Positions 1-7,544 of a stretch of 62,125 nt of DNA are shown one piece after another. The notes beneath the pieces are model-generated. The model was not told the origin of the DNA. It was given only the letters and a program-made list of their open reading frames with translations, and ran no database searches. Each line of letters starts with the position of its first letter. The stretch's first letter is position 1. The translations under genes and the position numbers were made by a program. This DNA comes from Oscillospiraceae bacterium (GTDB lineage: Bacteria; Bacillota; Clostridia; Oscillospirales; Oscillospiraceae), in NCBI GenBank assembly GCA_902767915.1, contig CACXJE010000013.1:1-62125 (forward strand). Direction: 5' to 3'.

Positions 1-2
1 CC

Positions 3-611
3 ATGGGCGCAAGCCGCGGCACAGACCGGATGCTTTCGGAATTTTTGGACTTTGTCGAAGCCCGCTTCTCTGAAGATTCGATCTACCTCGGCTTCCCGGC
101 GGAGAACCGCGAGGCCCTGGACTTTTTGCCGTCCAGAGGCTTCCGGCTGGGAGAGTCCACTTGGAACATGATCCTGCTGGGCCTGCCCCACGCCGAGCCG
201 GACCCGCCCGCCGAGACCGTGATGCGGATCGGGCGGGAGAATTTCGACCTGTTCCGGGTCCTGCACGCGAAAAACGGCGAAACCATGTACTGGAACGCCG
301 ACCGGATCGAAAAGACCCTCGATAACTGGATCCTTCTCGTCCTGGTCCGCGACGGCGTGCCGAAGGCAGCGGCCTGCTGCCACCGCGACGACTATGCCGA
401 GATCTTCAGCCTGGACTTCGCCGGGGACTTTGATCCATCTGCGGCCTCGACCCTGCTCCGCGCCGCCGCCCTCGCGGCGAAGGAAGACGGCAGCGCAGTC
501 CTGGGCTATTTCTGCGAGGATCAGGAAAAACAGGCCGTTCAGGACGCCGGCTTTTCCTGCGTCGGCAGGTACGTGATGATGGAGCGCGAAGCGCGTGCGG
601 ATTTCGCCTAG
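3..611 (+). CDS. GNAT-family N-acetyltransferase (5' end probably cut by window edge)
   Basis: Resembles the GNAT acyl-CoA-dependent acetyltransferase fold: an eNREALDFLPSRGFR segment near residue 40 matches the usual 'eN..a..fy.k.GF' helix-strand, and a second half (residues about 75-195) looks like another GNAT-type repeat ending in a GFSCVGRYVMM strand. The first ATG lies at base 3, with no room for a ribosome binding site, and the reading frame is open to the edge, so the true N-terminus is probably upstream. Substrate unknown. It is read toward, and convergent with, the infC-rpmI-rplT operon. Family assignment is moderately secure; function is not. Confidence 0.6.
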   Translation: MGASRGTDRMLSEFLDFVEARFSEDSIYLGFPAENREALDFLPSRGFRLGESTWNMILLGLPHAEPDPPAETVMRIGRENFDLFRVLHAKNGETMYWNADRIEKTLDNWILLVLVRDGVPKAAACCHRDDYAEIFSLDFAGDFDPSAASTLLRAAALAAKEDGSAVLGYFCEDQEKQAVQDAGFSCVGRYVMMEREARADFA

Positions 612-663
612 TCACCTCACCAGGGACCTGACTGCGCAGTTTGCCCGTCCCCTATTGCCCGTT

Positions 664-716
664 GACTAGTGACTAGTGACTAGTGACTGGTGACTAGTGA
701 CTGGTGACTAGTGACT
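664..716. repeat. Heptamer tandem array (GACTAGT/GACTGGT)
   Basis: Seven and a half head-to-tail copies of a 7-bp unit (GACTAGT, with GACTGGT variants as the 4th and 6th copies). It lies between the GNAT gene and the rplT terminator. It is one of eight or more 7-bp-period arrays in this window, each of different sequence. Confidence 0.9.
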
Positions 717-730
717 GCCCAACAATTCAA

Positions 731-764
731 GCCGCCCGGCAGGTCAAACGACTTGCCGGGCGGC
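731..764 (-). terminator. Terminator of the infC-rpmI-rplT operon
   Basis: A 15-bp GC-rich stem (731-745 with 750-764, one G-T pair) closing a 4-base loop, directly downstream of rplT on the minus strand. It is followed by a modest T-rich stretch (TTGAATTGTT). Confidence 0.75.
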
Positions 765-787
765 TGGTTTGTATCATTTGCGAAGTA

Positions 788-1141
788 TTACAGCGCCTTC
801 TTGGCGGTCTCCACCAGGGCTTCGAAAGCCTTGGGATCGGCGATGGCCATCTCGGAGAGGGCCTTGCGGTTCATCTCGATGCCAGCCTTCTTCAGACCGT
901 TCATGAACCGGCTGTAGTTGATGCCGAAGGGAGCGACAGCCGCGGAGATACGGGTGATCCACAGACGGCGGAAATCGCGCTTCTTCAGCTTGCGGCCGAC
1001 ATAGGCGTAAACGCCGGACTTCTTGACGGCCTGCTTGGCCATCTTGAAATGGGTGGACTTGGAACCCCAGTAGGACTTGGCCAGCCGCAGGGTCTTATTT
1101 CTTCTCTTGCGCGTCATCATTGCGCCTTTAACACGTGCCAT
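788..1141 (-). CDS. rplT: 50S ribosomal protein L20
   Basis: 117 residues, the normal L20 length, beginning [20 protein letters not shown], a clear L20 signature. L20 binds 23S rRNA early in large-subunit assembly and, in many Firmicutes, represses its own operon by binding the mRNA leader. The start ATG at 1139-1141 has AGGAGG eight bases upstream. It is the last gene of infC-rpmI-rplT, 19 bases after rpmI, and is followed by a strong hairpin terminator. Confidence 0.98.
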   Translation of the reverse strand: MARVKGAMMTRKRRNKTLRLAKSYWGSKSTHFKMAKQAVKKSGVYAYVGRKLKKRDFRRLWITRISAAVAPFGINYSRFMNGLKKAGIEMNRKALSEMAIADPKAFEALVETAKKAL

Positions 1142-1160
1142 TTGTATATCCTCCTATCTC

Positions 1161-1358
1161 TTACTTGTAAGGAATCATCTTTTTGATGGCTTCCTGGTTG
1201 GTGACGTCGGCGTAGGTGGTCGTTCTCAGACGACGGGTACGCTTGGTGTCCTTCTTGGTGAGGATATGGCTCTTGAATGCGTGCGCTCTCTTGACCTTGC
1301 CGGTCTTGGTGAGGTTGAATCTCTTCTTGGCACCGCTGTGGGTCTTCAGTTTCGGCAT
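1161..1358 (-). CDS. rpmI: 50S ribosomal protein L35
   Basis: 65 residues starting [20 protein letters not shown], the universal L35 N-terminus, so the start is placed at the ATG at 1356-1358 rather than at an upstream in-frame codon. AAGGAG precedes it at good spacing. L35 is a small basic protein of the large ribosomal subunit. It is the middle gene of infC-rpmI-rplT. The gap to infC is unusually long for this operon because a palindromic repeat sits in it. Confidence 0.98.
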   Translation of the reverse strand: MPKLKTHSGAKKRFNLTKTGKVKRAHAFKSHILTKKDTKRTRRLRTTTYADVTNQEAIKKMIPYK

Positions 1359-1402
1359 AGTGCGTTTCTCCTTTACGTATTCGATTCTTGGTTTCAGCCA
1401 AT

Positions 1403-1426
1403 GGCGCACTCTGTGCGCCGCTACAG
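1403..1426. repeat. Palindromic repeat inside the infC-rpmI gap
   Basis: GGCGCAC-TCT-GTGCGCC followed by GCTACAG. The same layout (GGCGCACAATGTGCGCC then GCTACA) occurs at 32684-32705. It lies between two cotranscribed ribosomal protein genes. Confidence 0.7.
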
Positions 1427-1436
1427 ACAAATGCGA

Positions 1437-1961
1437 TTACTTCTTGTTCTCCGCCTTGGGAGACAGGAACATGAACATGAATCTGCCTTCCAGCTTGGGG
1501 TTCTTTTCCATGTTGGCGACCTCATTACAGCCCTCGGCAAACTGAAGCAGCAGCTGCTCACCAATGTTGGTGTGCGCCATTTCACGGCCGCGGAAGCGAA
1601 CGGAGACCTTGACCCGGTTGCCGTCCTTCAGGAATTTGATCGCGTTCTTCATCTTGGTGTTGAGATCGTTGGTGTCGATGCCGGGAGACATCCGGATCTC
1701 CTTGATCTCAACGACACGCTGGTTCTTGCGGGATTCCTTTTCCTTCTTCATCTGGTCGAAGCGGAATTTGCCGTAGTCCATGATCTTGCACACGGGCGGA
1801 TTCGCCGTGGGAGAGATCTTTACCAGATCCAGGTCCTGCTCGGCTGCCAGCTCCAGGGCGGCCTCGCTGGACATGATCCCCAGCTGGGCACCGTCGGCGC
1901 CGATGACACGGATTTCATTGTCCTGAATTTCTTCGTTGAGCTGATGGGTTAATTTAGCGAT
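1437..1961 (-). CDS. infC: Translation initiation factor IF-3, apparent ATC start
   Basis: IF-3 prevents premature subunit joining and proofreads the start codon. The protein (about 174 residues) has the N-domain (DNEIRVIGADGAQLGI), the linker (PPVCKIMDYGKFRFDQMKKE) and the C-domain (RFRGREMAHTNIGEQLL). No ATG precedes the conserved N-terminus. A GTG at 1968-1970 overlaps the Shine-Dalgarno GGAGGTG itself, so it cannot be used with it. Eight bases after GGAGG lies ATC (1959-1961), followed by AKLTHQLNEE, which fits the family. Rare ATT/ATC starts are known for infC (ATT in E. coli), where IF-3 discriminates against its own mRNA. First gene of the operon. Confidence 0.93.
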   Translation of the reverse strand: MAKLTHQLNEEIQDNEIRVIGADGAQLGIMSSEAALELAAEQDLDLVKISPTANPPVCKIMDYGKFRFDQMKKEKESRKNQRVVEIKEIRMSPGIDTNDLNTKMKNAIKFLKDGNRVKVSVRFRGREMAHTNIGEQLLLQFAEGCNEVANMEKNPKLEGRFMFMFLSPKAENKK

Positions 1962-2104
1962 GGAAAACACCTCCGTTTAAATACAACAAAAGCGGATGCC
2001 GACTGCACCCGCACAAAGACCCGGAGCGGACTCCGGATGAACTGTGTTGACCTCTTTGCAAGCGCGGGAGGTGAGGCGGTGCAACCGACCTTCTTTGTTT
2101 TTGC
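1962..2104 (-). promoter_or_regulatory. L20-type leader of the infC operon
   Basis: About 140 bases of transcribed leader between the promoter and infC. It contains two strong hairpins: CCGGAG-TCCG-CTCCGG at 2021-2036, and a terminator-like stem at 1992-2012 followed by TTTTGTTG. In Bacillus and relatives, the leader of infC-rpmI-rplT is bound by L20 to cause premature termination. Position and structure fit that family; a covariance-model match was not possible here. Confidence 0.65.
1983..2012 (-). terminator. Attenuator hairpin upstream of infC
   Basis: 8-bp stem (1992-1999 with 2005-2012, one G-T pair), 5-base loop, then TTTTGTTGT on the minus strand. It lies about 22 bases before the infC ribosome binding site, the position expected for a transcription attenuator. 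Confidence 0.7.
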
Positions 2105-2110
2105 GAAGCA

Positions 2111-2139
2111 ATTATAATGGATGGATTCAGGTTTGTCAA
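2111..2139 (-). promoter_or_regulatory. Consensus sigma-A promoter for infC operon
   Basis: Minus-strand TTGACA (2134-2139) and TATAAT (2111-2116) separated by exactly 17 bases, a perfect match to the vegetative consensus. Confidence 0.92.
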
Positions 2140-2179
2140 GTGGTTTTTTCTATTTTTTCGGAAACACTCTGCAATCGTC

Positions 2180-2296
2180 ATCGCGGCGGCCATGGGTCTG
2201 GCCGCCCTACGCAAAATGATCGCGGCGGCCAGGGGTCCGGCCGCCCTACGCAAAATGATCGCGGCGGCCAGGGGTCTGGCCGCCCTACGCAAAATG
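2180..2296. repeat. Three tandem copies of a 39-bp palindromic unit
   Basis: Exact 39-bp period starting at 2180, 2219 and 2258. Each unit carries an inverted repeat, GGCGGCC...GGCCGCC, then CTACGCAAAATG. Copies differ by single bases (CATGGGTCTG, CAGGGGTCCG, CAGGGGTCTG). It lies upstream of the infC promoter, in a 385-base gap whose remaining content is the infC leader and promoter. Confidence 0.92.
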
Positions 2297-2355
2297 ATAG
2301 CCCTACCGGATGCGTAAACGCCCGCAGGACCGGGCAGGTCCTGCGGGCATTGGGC

Positions 2356-2976
2356 TCAGTTTTTCAGACGGTACCGCTTGGCCTTGGGGGCCTTTCTGCG
2401 GATCAGCCGCCAGAAGTCGGCCTCATCCCCGTTTTCAAAGCCCTGCCGGTCCAGGGGGACCAGGTGGCGGCTCTTGGTGGTGATGACGATGAGCCGTCTG
2501 GACTCCGTCAGCCGCTTCACCTTCCGGTAGGGCATGTGCAGAAGGGTCTCTGCCTCGCCCCGGCGGTTGGCGATGTTTTCCTCCTTGAAGTACAGAAGGT
2601 TCTCCAGCTCCTCGGCTCCCTCATCCAGGGCCAGGCGGACCATTCGGTTTTTCACGGCCTTCTTCGGGTAGTTGACGAATTGCTGCCAGTAGAAATACAG
2701 CAGCATGGCCAGGGCAAAGCCCGGCCAGATCAGCATCTGCGCGCCCTGCTTTCCGACCAGGGCCCAGAGCATCAGGCCCACACATACCGCCATCAGGAAC
2801 AGCTCGAAGTACCGGATAAACCGGAGCACCGGCGCCCCCATGGCCACCTTCACCGCCTCGGTGAAGGTCTCTCTGTTCAGAAGGCAGCGGTTGGACAGCA
2901 CGCCGGCGACGTTCTCCCGTTCCTCGGCCTCCGTCGGCGCTTCGCAGCCCGGGGCCGTAATGGGCAGCTCTGCCAT
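2356..2976 (-). CDS. YcxB-like membrane protein, paralogue 1
   Basis: 206 residues: a soluble N-terminus, two adjacent membrane segments (about 59-75 and 81-95), then a YcxB-type beta-rich C-terminal domain ending in the shared pattern FENGDEADFWRLIRRKAPKA. YcxB-like proteins are membrane proteins of unknown function. It is third in a row of three paralogues transcribed together, 3 bases after the preceding one, with GGAGGG ahead of the ATG. Family call from the two-TM plus C-terminal domain layout; no function can be given. Confidence 0.65.
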   Translation of the reverse strand: MAELPITAPGCEAPTEAEERENVAGVLSNRCLLNRETFTEAVKVAMGAPVLRFIRYFELFLMAVCVGLMLWALVGKQGAQMLIWPGFALAMLLYFYWQQFVNYPKKAVKNRMVRLALDEGAEELENLLYFKEENIANRRGEAETLLHMPYRKVKRLTESRRLIVITTKSRHLVPLDRQGFENGDEADFWRLIRRKAPKAKRYRLKN

Positions 2977-2979
2977 GTT

Positions 2980-3552
2980 TTATCTCCCTCCTGCAGGTCC
3001 TCCCTGCCGGTATTTCTTCGGGACCGCGTCGGGGCAGACTGCACACATCAGCTTCCAGAAATCCGCCTCGGTGCCGTTTTCAAAGCGGTCGAGCTCCAGG
3101 GAAAAGGACTTCCTGTCCTTCATCACCAGCGTCGCCGTCGTCTTTCCCCGGAATACATCCGTCAGGTCCCCGTAGCTGCGGTTCGTTGGCTCGGCCAGCC
3201 GGCTGTTTTCCGTGACGAACCGGTCCGGGTAAAACCGGATGATCAGATCCGAGTCCCGGCTGCCGATATCCCGGTCAATCAGCTCCAGAAACCGCCTGAT
3301 CCCCCGCGGGAGCACCAGGAAGGCCTGGTACAGAAGGAAGCCCGCCGCGGCAAAGCAAAAGAGGGTGGGAAAAAGCTGATAAAAGCCAAAGCTTCCGGAT
3401 CGGATGCACCGGATCAGGGTATAGGTCCCGATCCCCAGGCAAAACACCGAAAACACCAGATTCAGCGTCTTTGTGGTCCGGAACTGCTCGGCAAAGGCCC
3501 GGCGGACAGGGCCCTCATCCAGGCGGAATCGGCCGGTCAAACATGGTTCCAT
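2980..3552 (-). CDS. YcxB-like membrane protein, paralogue 2
   Basis: 190 residues with the same plan as its neighbours: short cytoplasmic N-terminus, two membrane segments (about 30-48 and 58-80), and a C-terminal domain ending FENGTEADFWKLMCAVCP. AAGGAGG precedes the ATG. It lies 10 bases after paralogue 3 (upstream) and 3 bases before paralogue 1, so the three are almost certainly cotranscribed. The sequences are well diverged outside the terminal motif, which argues for an old duplication. Confidence 0.62.
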   Translation of the reverse strand: MEPCLTGRFRLDEGPVRRAFAEQFRTTKTLNLVFSVFCLGIGTYTLIRCIRSGSFGFYQLFPTLFCFAAAGFLLYQAFLVLPRGIRRFLELIDRDIGSRDSDLIIRFYPDRFVTENSRLAEPTNRSYGDLTDVFRGKTTATLVMKDRKSFSLELDRFENGTEADFWKLMCAVCPDAVPKKYRQGGPAGGR

Positions 3553-3562
3553 AGCTGCCTCC

Positions 3563-4153
3563 TTATGCCTTGCGCTCCTTGGGAACAGCGCCGGGGCGCT
3601 TTTCGTTCATCAGCCTCCAGAAGTCAGCCTCGGTGCCGTCCTCGAAGCGGCCCGCGTCCAGCAGGATCATCTGCCTGTCCGCGGTAAACAGCAGGATCAG
3701 GTCCTTGGAGGGCACGGCCTTTTCCACAGTCCGGTAGGAAACCTGGGTGGTCTCATTGCCGGTGGGGTTGATAAAGCCGATGCCGCTCTCCCGGAACACG
3801 GTGCGGAAGCTGATGCCGCCGGTCTTCTGGCGGATCTTCTCCACCTGGGTCTTGGCGGACTTGCCGGGCAGCACAAAGAGCATATAGAGCAGGAACAGAC
3901 CCATGATCACGGCCACGCCGCCGAAGATCAGGTAGCGGGTCTCATGGAGCCGGAACCAGGAAATCACAGAGAACACCAGCAGCACCACCAGGGTGGCCGC
4001 CAGCAGCAGGTTCTGGACCCGCCGGGTCTGCCGCATCTGCTGGCGGACAGCCTCCGCCAGGTGGGCTTCGTTATACTCGCAGGCGTTGGAGAGCAGGATT
4101 TCCTCCGCAGCAGGAGACTCAGTCTCAACAGTTTGCAGTTCGGTATCTTCCAT
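3563..4153 (-). CDS. YcxB-like membrane protein, paralogue 3
   Basis: 196 residues. The start is placed at MEDTELQTVE (ATG 4151-4153) because AAGGAGG lies seven bases upstream; the longer open frame runs into a repeat. Two membrane segments (about 51-70 and 76-97) are followed by the C-terminal domain ending FEDGTEADFWRLMNEKRPGA, shared with the two genes downstream. It is the first of three tandem paralogues, and the repeat block behind ileS lies just upstream. Confidence 0.62.
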   Translation of the reverse strand: MEDTELQTVETESPAAEEILLSNACEYNEAHLAEAVRQQMRQTRRVQNLLLAATLVVLLVFSVISWFRLHETRYLIFGGVAVIMGLFLLYMLFVLPGKSAKTQVEKIRQKTGGISFRTVFRESGIGFINPTGNETTQVSYRTVEKAVPSKDLILLFTADRQMILLDAGRFEDGTEADFWRLMNEKRPGAVPKERKA

Positions 4154-4185
4154 AGAGAATCCTCCTTGTTTGTTCATTTCTGTTC

Positions 4186-4262
4186 CTACGGGCGGGCGGG
4201 CTGCGGGCCGTCGGGGACGCCGGCCCCTATGGGCGGGCGGCAAGTAGCCGCCGCCCCTACAG
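4186..4262. repeat. GTAGGGGCGG-type palindromic repeat cluster
   Basis: GC-rich inverted repeats bounded by CCTACGGGCGG at one end and CCGCCCCTACA at the other. On the minus strand, the terminal TGTAGGGGCGG supplies the TAG stop of ileS (4257-4259). Related elements lie at 18421-18663, 29815-29891, 31251-31350 and 32684-32705. Confidence 0.75.
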
Positions 4263-7070
4263 GGTCACATCCAGCTTGGTCATGACGGCGGCGCAGCGGG
4301 GGCAGAGGCCCTCGGCGTTGGCGTCAATGGAATGCATCCAGCAGCGGGGGCATTTGGTGCCCTGGGCCTCAGAGACGGTGATCAGCATGCCGGGGAAGTT
4401 GGTACCCTGGGCGGTGACGCCCTCCAGCTTGGCCTCGGGGATCAGGTCGGTGCCGCCGGTGACGCCGGAGACAATGAAGAGCTCCTTCAGATCCATCCGG
4501 CGGATGGCGTTGAGGGCGGTCTTGGCAGCCTCGTCCTGGGCCAGCAGATGGACCCGGGCTTCCAGGGCCTTGCCGATGCGCTTGTCGGCGCGGGCCTGCT
4601 CCAGAACGCCGTTCACATCCTCCCGGACCCGGATCAGGGTGTCCCACTTGGTCATGGTTTCCTCGTCCAGGGCGTAGTCCGTGAAGGGCTGATTCATCTC
4701 GTTGAACAGGATATTCCGCTTGTCGTCGCTGTCGCGGTGGGGCATGGCCTGCCAGATCTCATCGCAGGTGAAGGCCAGGACGGGGGCAAAGAGCTTGGCC
4801 ATGGTATCCAGAATCAGATACAGGGCGGTCTGGGCGGAGCGGCGGCGGAGGCCGTTGCGCTCGTCGCAGTAGAGCCGGTCCTTCAGGATGTCCAGATAGA
4901 ACTGGCTCAGCTCCACCACGCAGAAGTCGTTGACCGCGTGGGTCAGCACGTGGAATTCATAGTTGTCGTAGGCCTTGAAGCCGGTCTCGATCAGCTTGTT
5001 CAGCCGGGTCATGGCCCAGCGGTCCAGCTCCAGCATTTCCTCGGGCTTCACCAGGTCGTTGGCGTCGAAGCCGTCCAGGTTGCCCAGGCAGTAGCGGGCG
5101 GTGTTGCGGAACTTCAGATAGTTCTGGCTCAGCTGCTTGAAGATCTCCTTGGAGCAGCGGACGTCCGCATGGTAGTCGGCGGAGGCGGCCCAGAGCCGCA
5201 GCAGGTCCGCGCCGAAGTCCTTGATGATGTCGGCGGGATCCACGCCGTTGCCCAGGCTCTTGTGCATGGCACGGCCCTCGCCGTCCACGGTCCAGCCGTG
5301 GGTCAGACAGGCCTTGAAGGGCGCGCCCTGGCCCATGGCGCCCACGGAGATCAGCAGGGAGGACTGGAACCAGCCGCGATACTGGTCGGCGCCCTCCAGA
5401 TAGACGTCGGCGGGCCAGTTTTCGGGGTTCTCCCGCTTCAGGAAGGAGATATGGGTGGAGCCGGAGTCGAACCAGCCGTCCAGGGTGTCGGTTTCCTTCT
5501 CAAACAGCTTGCCGCCGCAGTTGGGGCAGGCAAAGCCCTGGGGAATCAGCTCCATGGCGTCCTTTTCAAACCAGATGTTGGAGCCGTGCTCCCCGAAGAG
5601 CGCGGAGATCCGGGCGATGGTTTCGGGGGTGCAGACGGGCTTGCCGCAGTCCTTGCAGTAGAACACCGGGATCGGCAGGCCCCAGCGGCGCTGCCGGGAA
5701 ATGCACCAGTCGTTGCGCTCCCGAATCATGGAGATCAGCCGGTCCTTGCCCCAGGCAGGCAGCCAGCGCACGTCCTCACAGGCGGCAGCGGCTTCGTCCT
5801 TGAAGGACTCCACAGAGCAGAACCACTGGGGGGTGGCCCGGAAGATGATGGGGCTCTTGCAGCGCCAGCAATGGGGATAGGAGTGGATCACGTCCTCGGA
5901 GGCCAGCAGCATGCCGCTTTCCTTCATGTCCGCCAGGATGATGGGGTTGGATTCCTCGGTCTTGAGGCCGGCGTACTTGCCGGCGTAGTCGGTGTGGCGG
6001 CCCTGGTCGTCCACGGGCACCACCAGATCCATGCCGTAGCGCATGCAGGTCTGATAGTCGTCGGCGCCGAAGCCGGGAGCGGTGTGGACGCAGCCGGTAC
6101 CGGAGTCCATGGTGACGTACTCGGCGTTCAGCAGCCGGGAGGTCTTGGGCAGGAAGGGATGCTTGGCCAGCATGTTCTCAAAGAAGGAGCCGGGATGGGT
6201 CTCCAGCACCTCCCAGGTATCAAAGCCGGCCACCTTCATGACCTTCCCAATCAGGGCCTCGGCCATCACATACATCTCCCCGTTGGGGGCCTTGACGATG
6301 GCGTAGGACTCTCTGGGATGGAGGGAAATGCCCATGTTGCCGGGCAGGGTCCAGATGGTGGTGGTCCAGATCACGAAGAAGAGTCTGCTGTGGTCCAGGT
6401 GGGACAGCTTGCCCAGGTCGTCCTGCATGGGGAACTTGACGTAGACGGTGGTACAGGGATCGTCCTGATACTCGATCTCCGCCTCGGCCAGGGCGGTCTC
6501 GTCCTTCGCGCACCAGTAGACGGGCTTCAGGCCCTTATAGATGTAGCCCTTGCGGTACATCTCGCCGAAGACCTTGACCTCCTCGGCCTCGAACTCCTTG
6601 TCCATGGTGCAGTAGGGCTTCTCCCAGTCGGCCACGATGCCCAGGCGCTGGAAGCCCTTGCGCTGCCGATCCACGTACTCTAAGGCGAAATCCCGGCAGG
6701 CGGAGCGGAAATCGGGGACGGACATGGCCTTCCGGTTGAGCTTGTTCTTCTTGATGATGGCGGACTCAATGGGCATGCCGTGGTTGTCCCAGCCGGGGGT
6801 ATAGGGGGTGTCGTAGCCCCGCATGGCGTAGGACCGGACGATGAAGTCCTTGAGGGTCTTGTTCAGGGCGTGGCCCATGTGGATATCGCCGTTGGAGAAG
6901 GGAGGGCCGTCGTGCAGCACAAACCGGGGCTTGCCAGCGTTCTTCTTCCGCAGCTCGGCATAGATGTCGATCTTATTCCATTCGGCGAGCATGCCCGGCT
7001 CCCGCTGGGGCAGCCCGCCCCGCATGGGAAAGTCGGTCTTGGGGGTGATGATGGTGGTTTTGTAGTCCAT
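4257..7070 (-). CDS. ileS: Isoleucyl-tRNA synthetase
   Basis: Charges tRNA-Ile with isoleucine in the cytoplasm. 937 residues, the normal bacterial IleRS length. The HIGH-type site is GDIHMGHALN (residues 61-70), followed by the editing domain, the second signature near residue 600 reading RAMHKSLGN in place of KMSKS, and a C-terminal zinc module with CPRCW and CPRCAAVM. AAGGAG precedes the ATG. An Ile-type T-box lies upstream, separated from ileS by a four-helix-bundle gene. The TAG stop lies in the edge of a palindromic repeat. Confidence 0.98.
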   Translation of the reverse strand: MDYKTTIITPKTDFPMRGGLPQREPGMLAEWNKIDIYAELRKKNAGKPRFVLHDGPPFSNGDIHMGHALNKTLKDFIVRSYAMRGYDTPYTPGWDNHGMPIESAIIKKNKLNRKAMSVPDFRSACRDFALEYVDRQRKGFQRLGIVADWEKPYCTMDKEFEAEEVKVFGEMYRKGYIYKGLKPVYWCAKDETALAEAEIEYQDDPCTTVYVKFPMQDDLGKLSHLDHSRLFFVIWTTTIWTLPGNMGISLHPRESYAIVKAPNGEMYVMAEALIGKVMKVAGFDTWEVLETHPGSFFENMLAKHPFLPKTSRLLNAEYVTMDSGTGCVHTAPGFGADDYQTCMRYGMDLVVPVDDQGRHTDYAGKYAGLKTEESNPIILADMKESGMLLASEDVIHSYPHCWRCKSPIIFRATPQWFCSVESFKDEAAAACEDVRWLPAWGKDRLISMIRERNDWCISRQRRWGLPIPVFYCKDCGKPVCTPETIARISALFGEHGSNIWFEKDAMELIPQGFACPNCGGKLFEKETDTLDGWFDSGSTHISFLKRENPENWPADVYLEGADQYRGWFQSSLLISVGAMGQGAPFKACLTHGWTVDGEGRAMHKSLGNGVDPADIIKDFGADLLRLWAASADYHADVRCSKEIFKQLSQNYLKFRNTARYCLGNLDGFDANDLVKPEEMLELDRWAMTRLNKLIETGFKAYDNYEFHVLTHAVNDFCVVELSQFYLDILKDRLYCDERNGLRRRSAQTALYLILDTMAKLFAPVLAFTCDEIWQAMPHRDSDDKRNILFNEMNQPFTDYALDEETMTKWDTLIRVREDVNGVLEQARADKRIGKALEARVHLLAQDEAAKTALNAIRRMDLKELFIVSGVTGGTDLIPEAKLEGVTAQGTNFPGMLITVSEAQGTKCPRCWMHSIDANAEGLCPRCAAVMTKLDVTL

Positions 7071-7111
7071 TGTTTTGCTCCTTATTTGGAAGGTTTTTTA
7101 TTCAATATTAA

Positions 7112-7146
7112 TTGAGAATTGAGAGGTGAGAATTGAGAATTTGAGG
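7112..7146. repeat. Heptamer array (TTGAGAA type) upstream of ileS
   Basis: Units TTGAGAA, TTGAGAG, GTGAGAA, TTGAGAA, then a degenerate copy, between the four-helix-bundle gene and ileS. It mirrors the array on the other side of that gene (7515-7542, reverse complement of the same unit). Confidence 0.85.
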
Positions 7147-7149
7147 AGA

Positions 7150-7171
7150 TTTTCAAATTGCAATTTGAAAA
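7150..7171. repeat. 22-bp perfect palindrome, copy 1
   Basis: Perfect AT-rich inverted repeat with half-site TTTTCAAATTG, abutting the stop codon of the four-helix-bundle gene. The identical palindrome occurs at 11407-11430, again between two heptamer arrays. It could act as a weak two-way terminator. Confidence 0.8.
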
Positions 7172-7510
7172 TCAGGATTCTCTCGTTGTTTTTACAATGC
7201 TTGCAAGAATGCGCCTGATTTCGTCACAGTCCTTATAAATGGAATTGAACTCCCGATCTGACAGATAGCCTGTTTCGTGAAGAAGTCTGAGCCAATAAGC
7301 AGTTTCCACCGCTTCTTTCAGAGCAATGGAGCTTTTAGACAGAAAATCGGCACGGCTCTGCCCTTGCCTTGCTTCGGTGACGTTTGCGCCGATGCTGCAG
7401 CCGGAGCGTTCCAGCTGATTTGAAAGGATGAACTCTTTTCTCTTTTCACGAAGCATGCGGCATAGTTTGACGATGCGCACGGAAAAAGAAAAAGATTTGG
7501 CTTCGATCAT
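7172..7510 (-). CDS. Four-helix-bundle protein (23S rRNA intervening-sequence family)
   Basis: 112 residues, mostly helical, with the family's SNQLERSGCSIGANVTEAR and ALKEAVETAYWLRLL segments. Proteins of this family are encoded in 23S rRNA intervening sequences of some bacteria and as free genes in many others; their function is unknown. The start is taken at MIEAKSFSFS (7508-7510); the preceding bases are a heptamer array whose GAGAATT offers only a weak ribosome binding site. The gene sits between the Ile T-box and ileS, bracketed by heptamer arrays, which suggests it was inserted as a unit. Confidence 0.82.
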   Translation of the reverse strand: MIEAKSFSFSVRIVKLCRMLREKRKEFILSNQLERSGCSIGANVTEARQGQSRADFLSKSSIALKEAVETAYWLRLLHETGYLSDREFNSIYKDCDEIRRILASIVKTTRES

Positions 7511-7514
7511 TGAA

Positions 7515-7542
7515 TTCTCAACTCTCAATTTTCAATTCTCAA
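7515..7542. repeat. Heptamer array (TTCTCAA type)
   Basis: Four copies: TTCTCAA, CTCTCAA, TTTTCAA, TTCTCAA. It fills the space between the T-box hairpin and the start codon of the four-helix-bundle gene. Confidence 0.88.
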
Positions 7543-7544
7543 TT

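Noticed and set aside
664-716. Short repeat arrays as CRISPR
   Set aside because: Units are 7 bp with no spacers, and no cas genes are present.
1962-1970. GTG start for infC at 1968-1970
   Set aside because: The GTG overlaps the Shine-Dalgarno GGAGGTG and leaves zero spacing; the ATC codon fits better.
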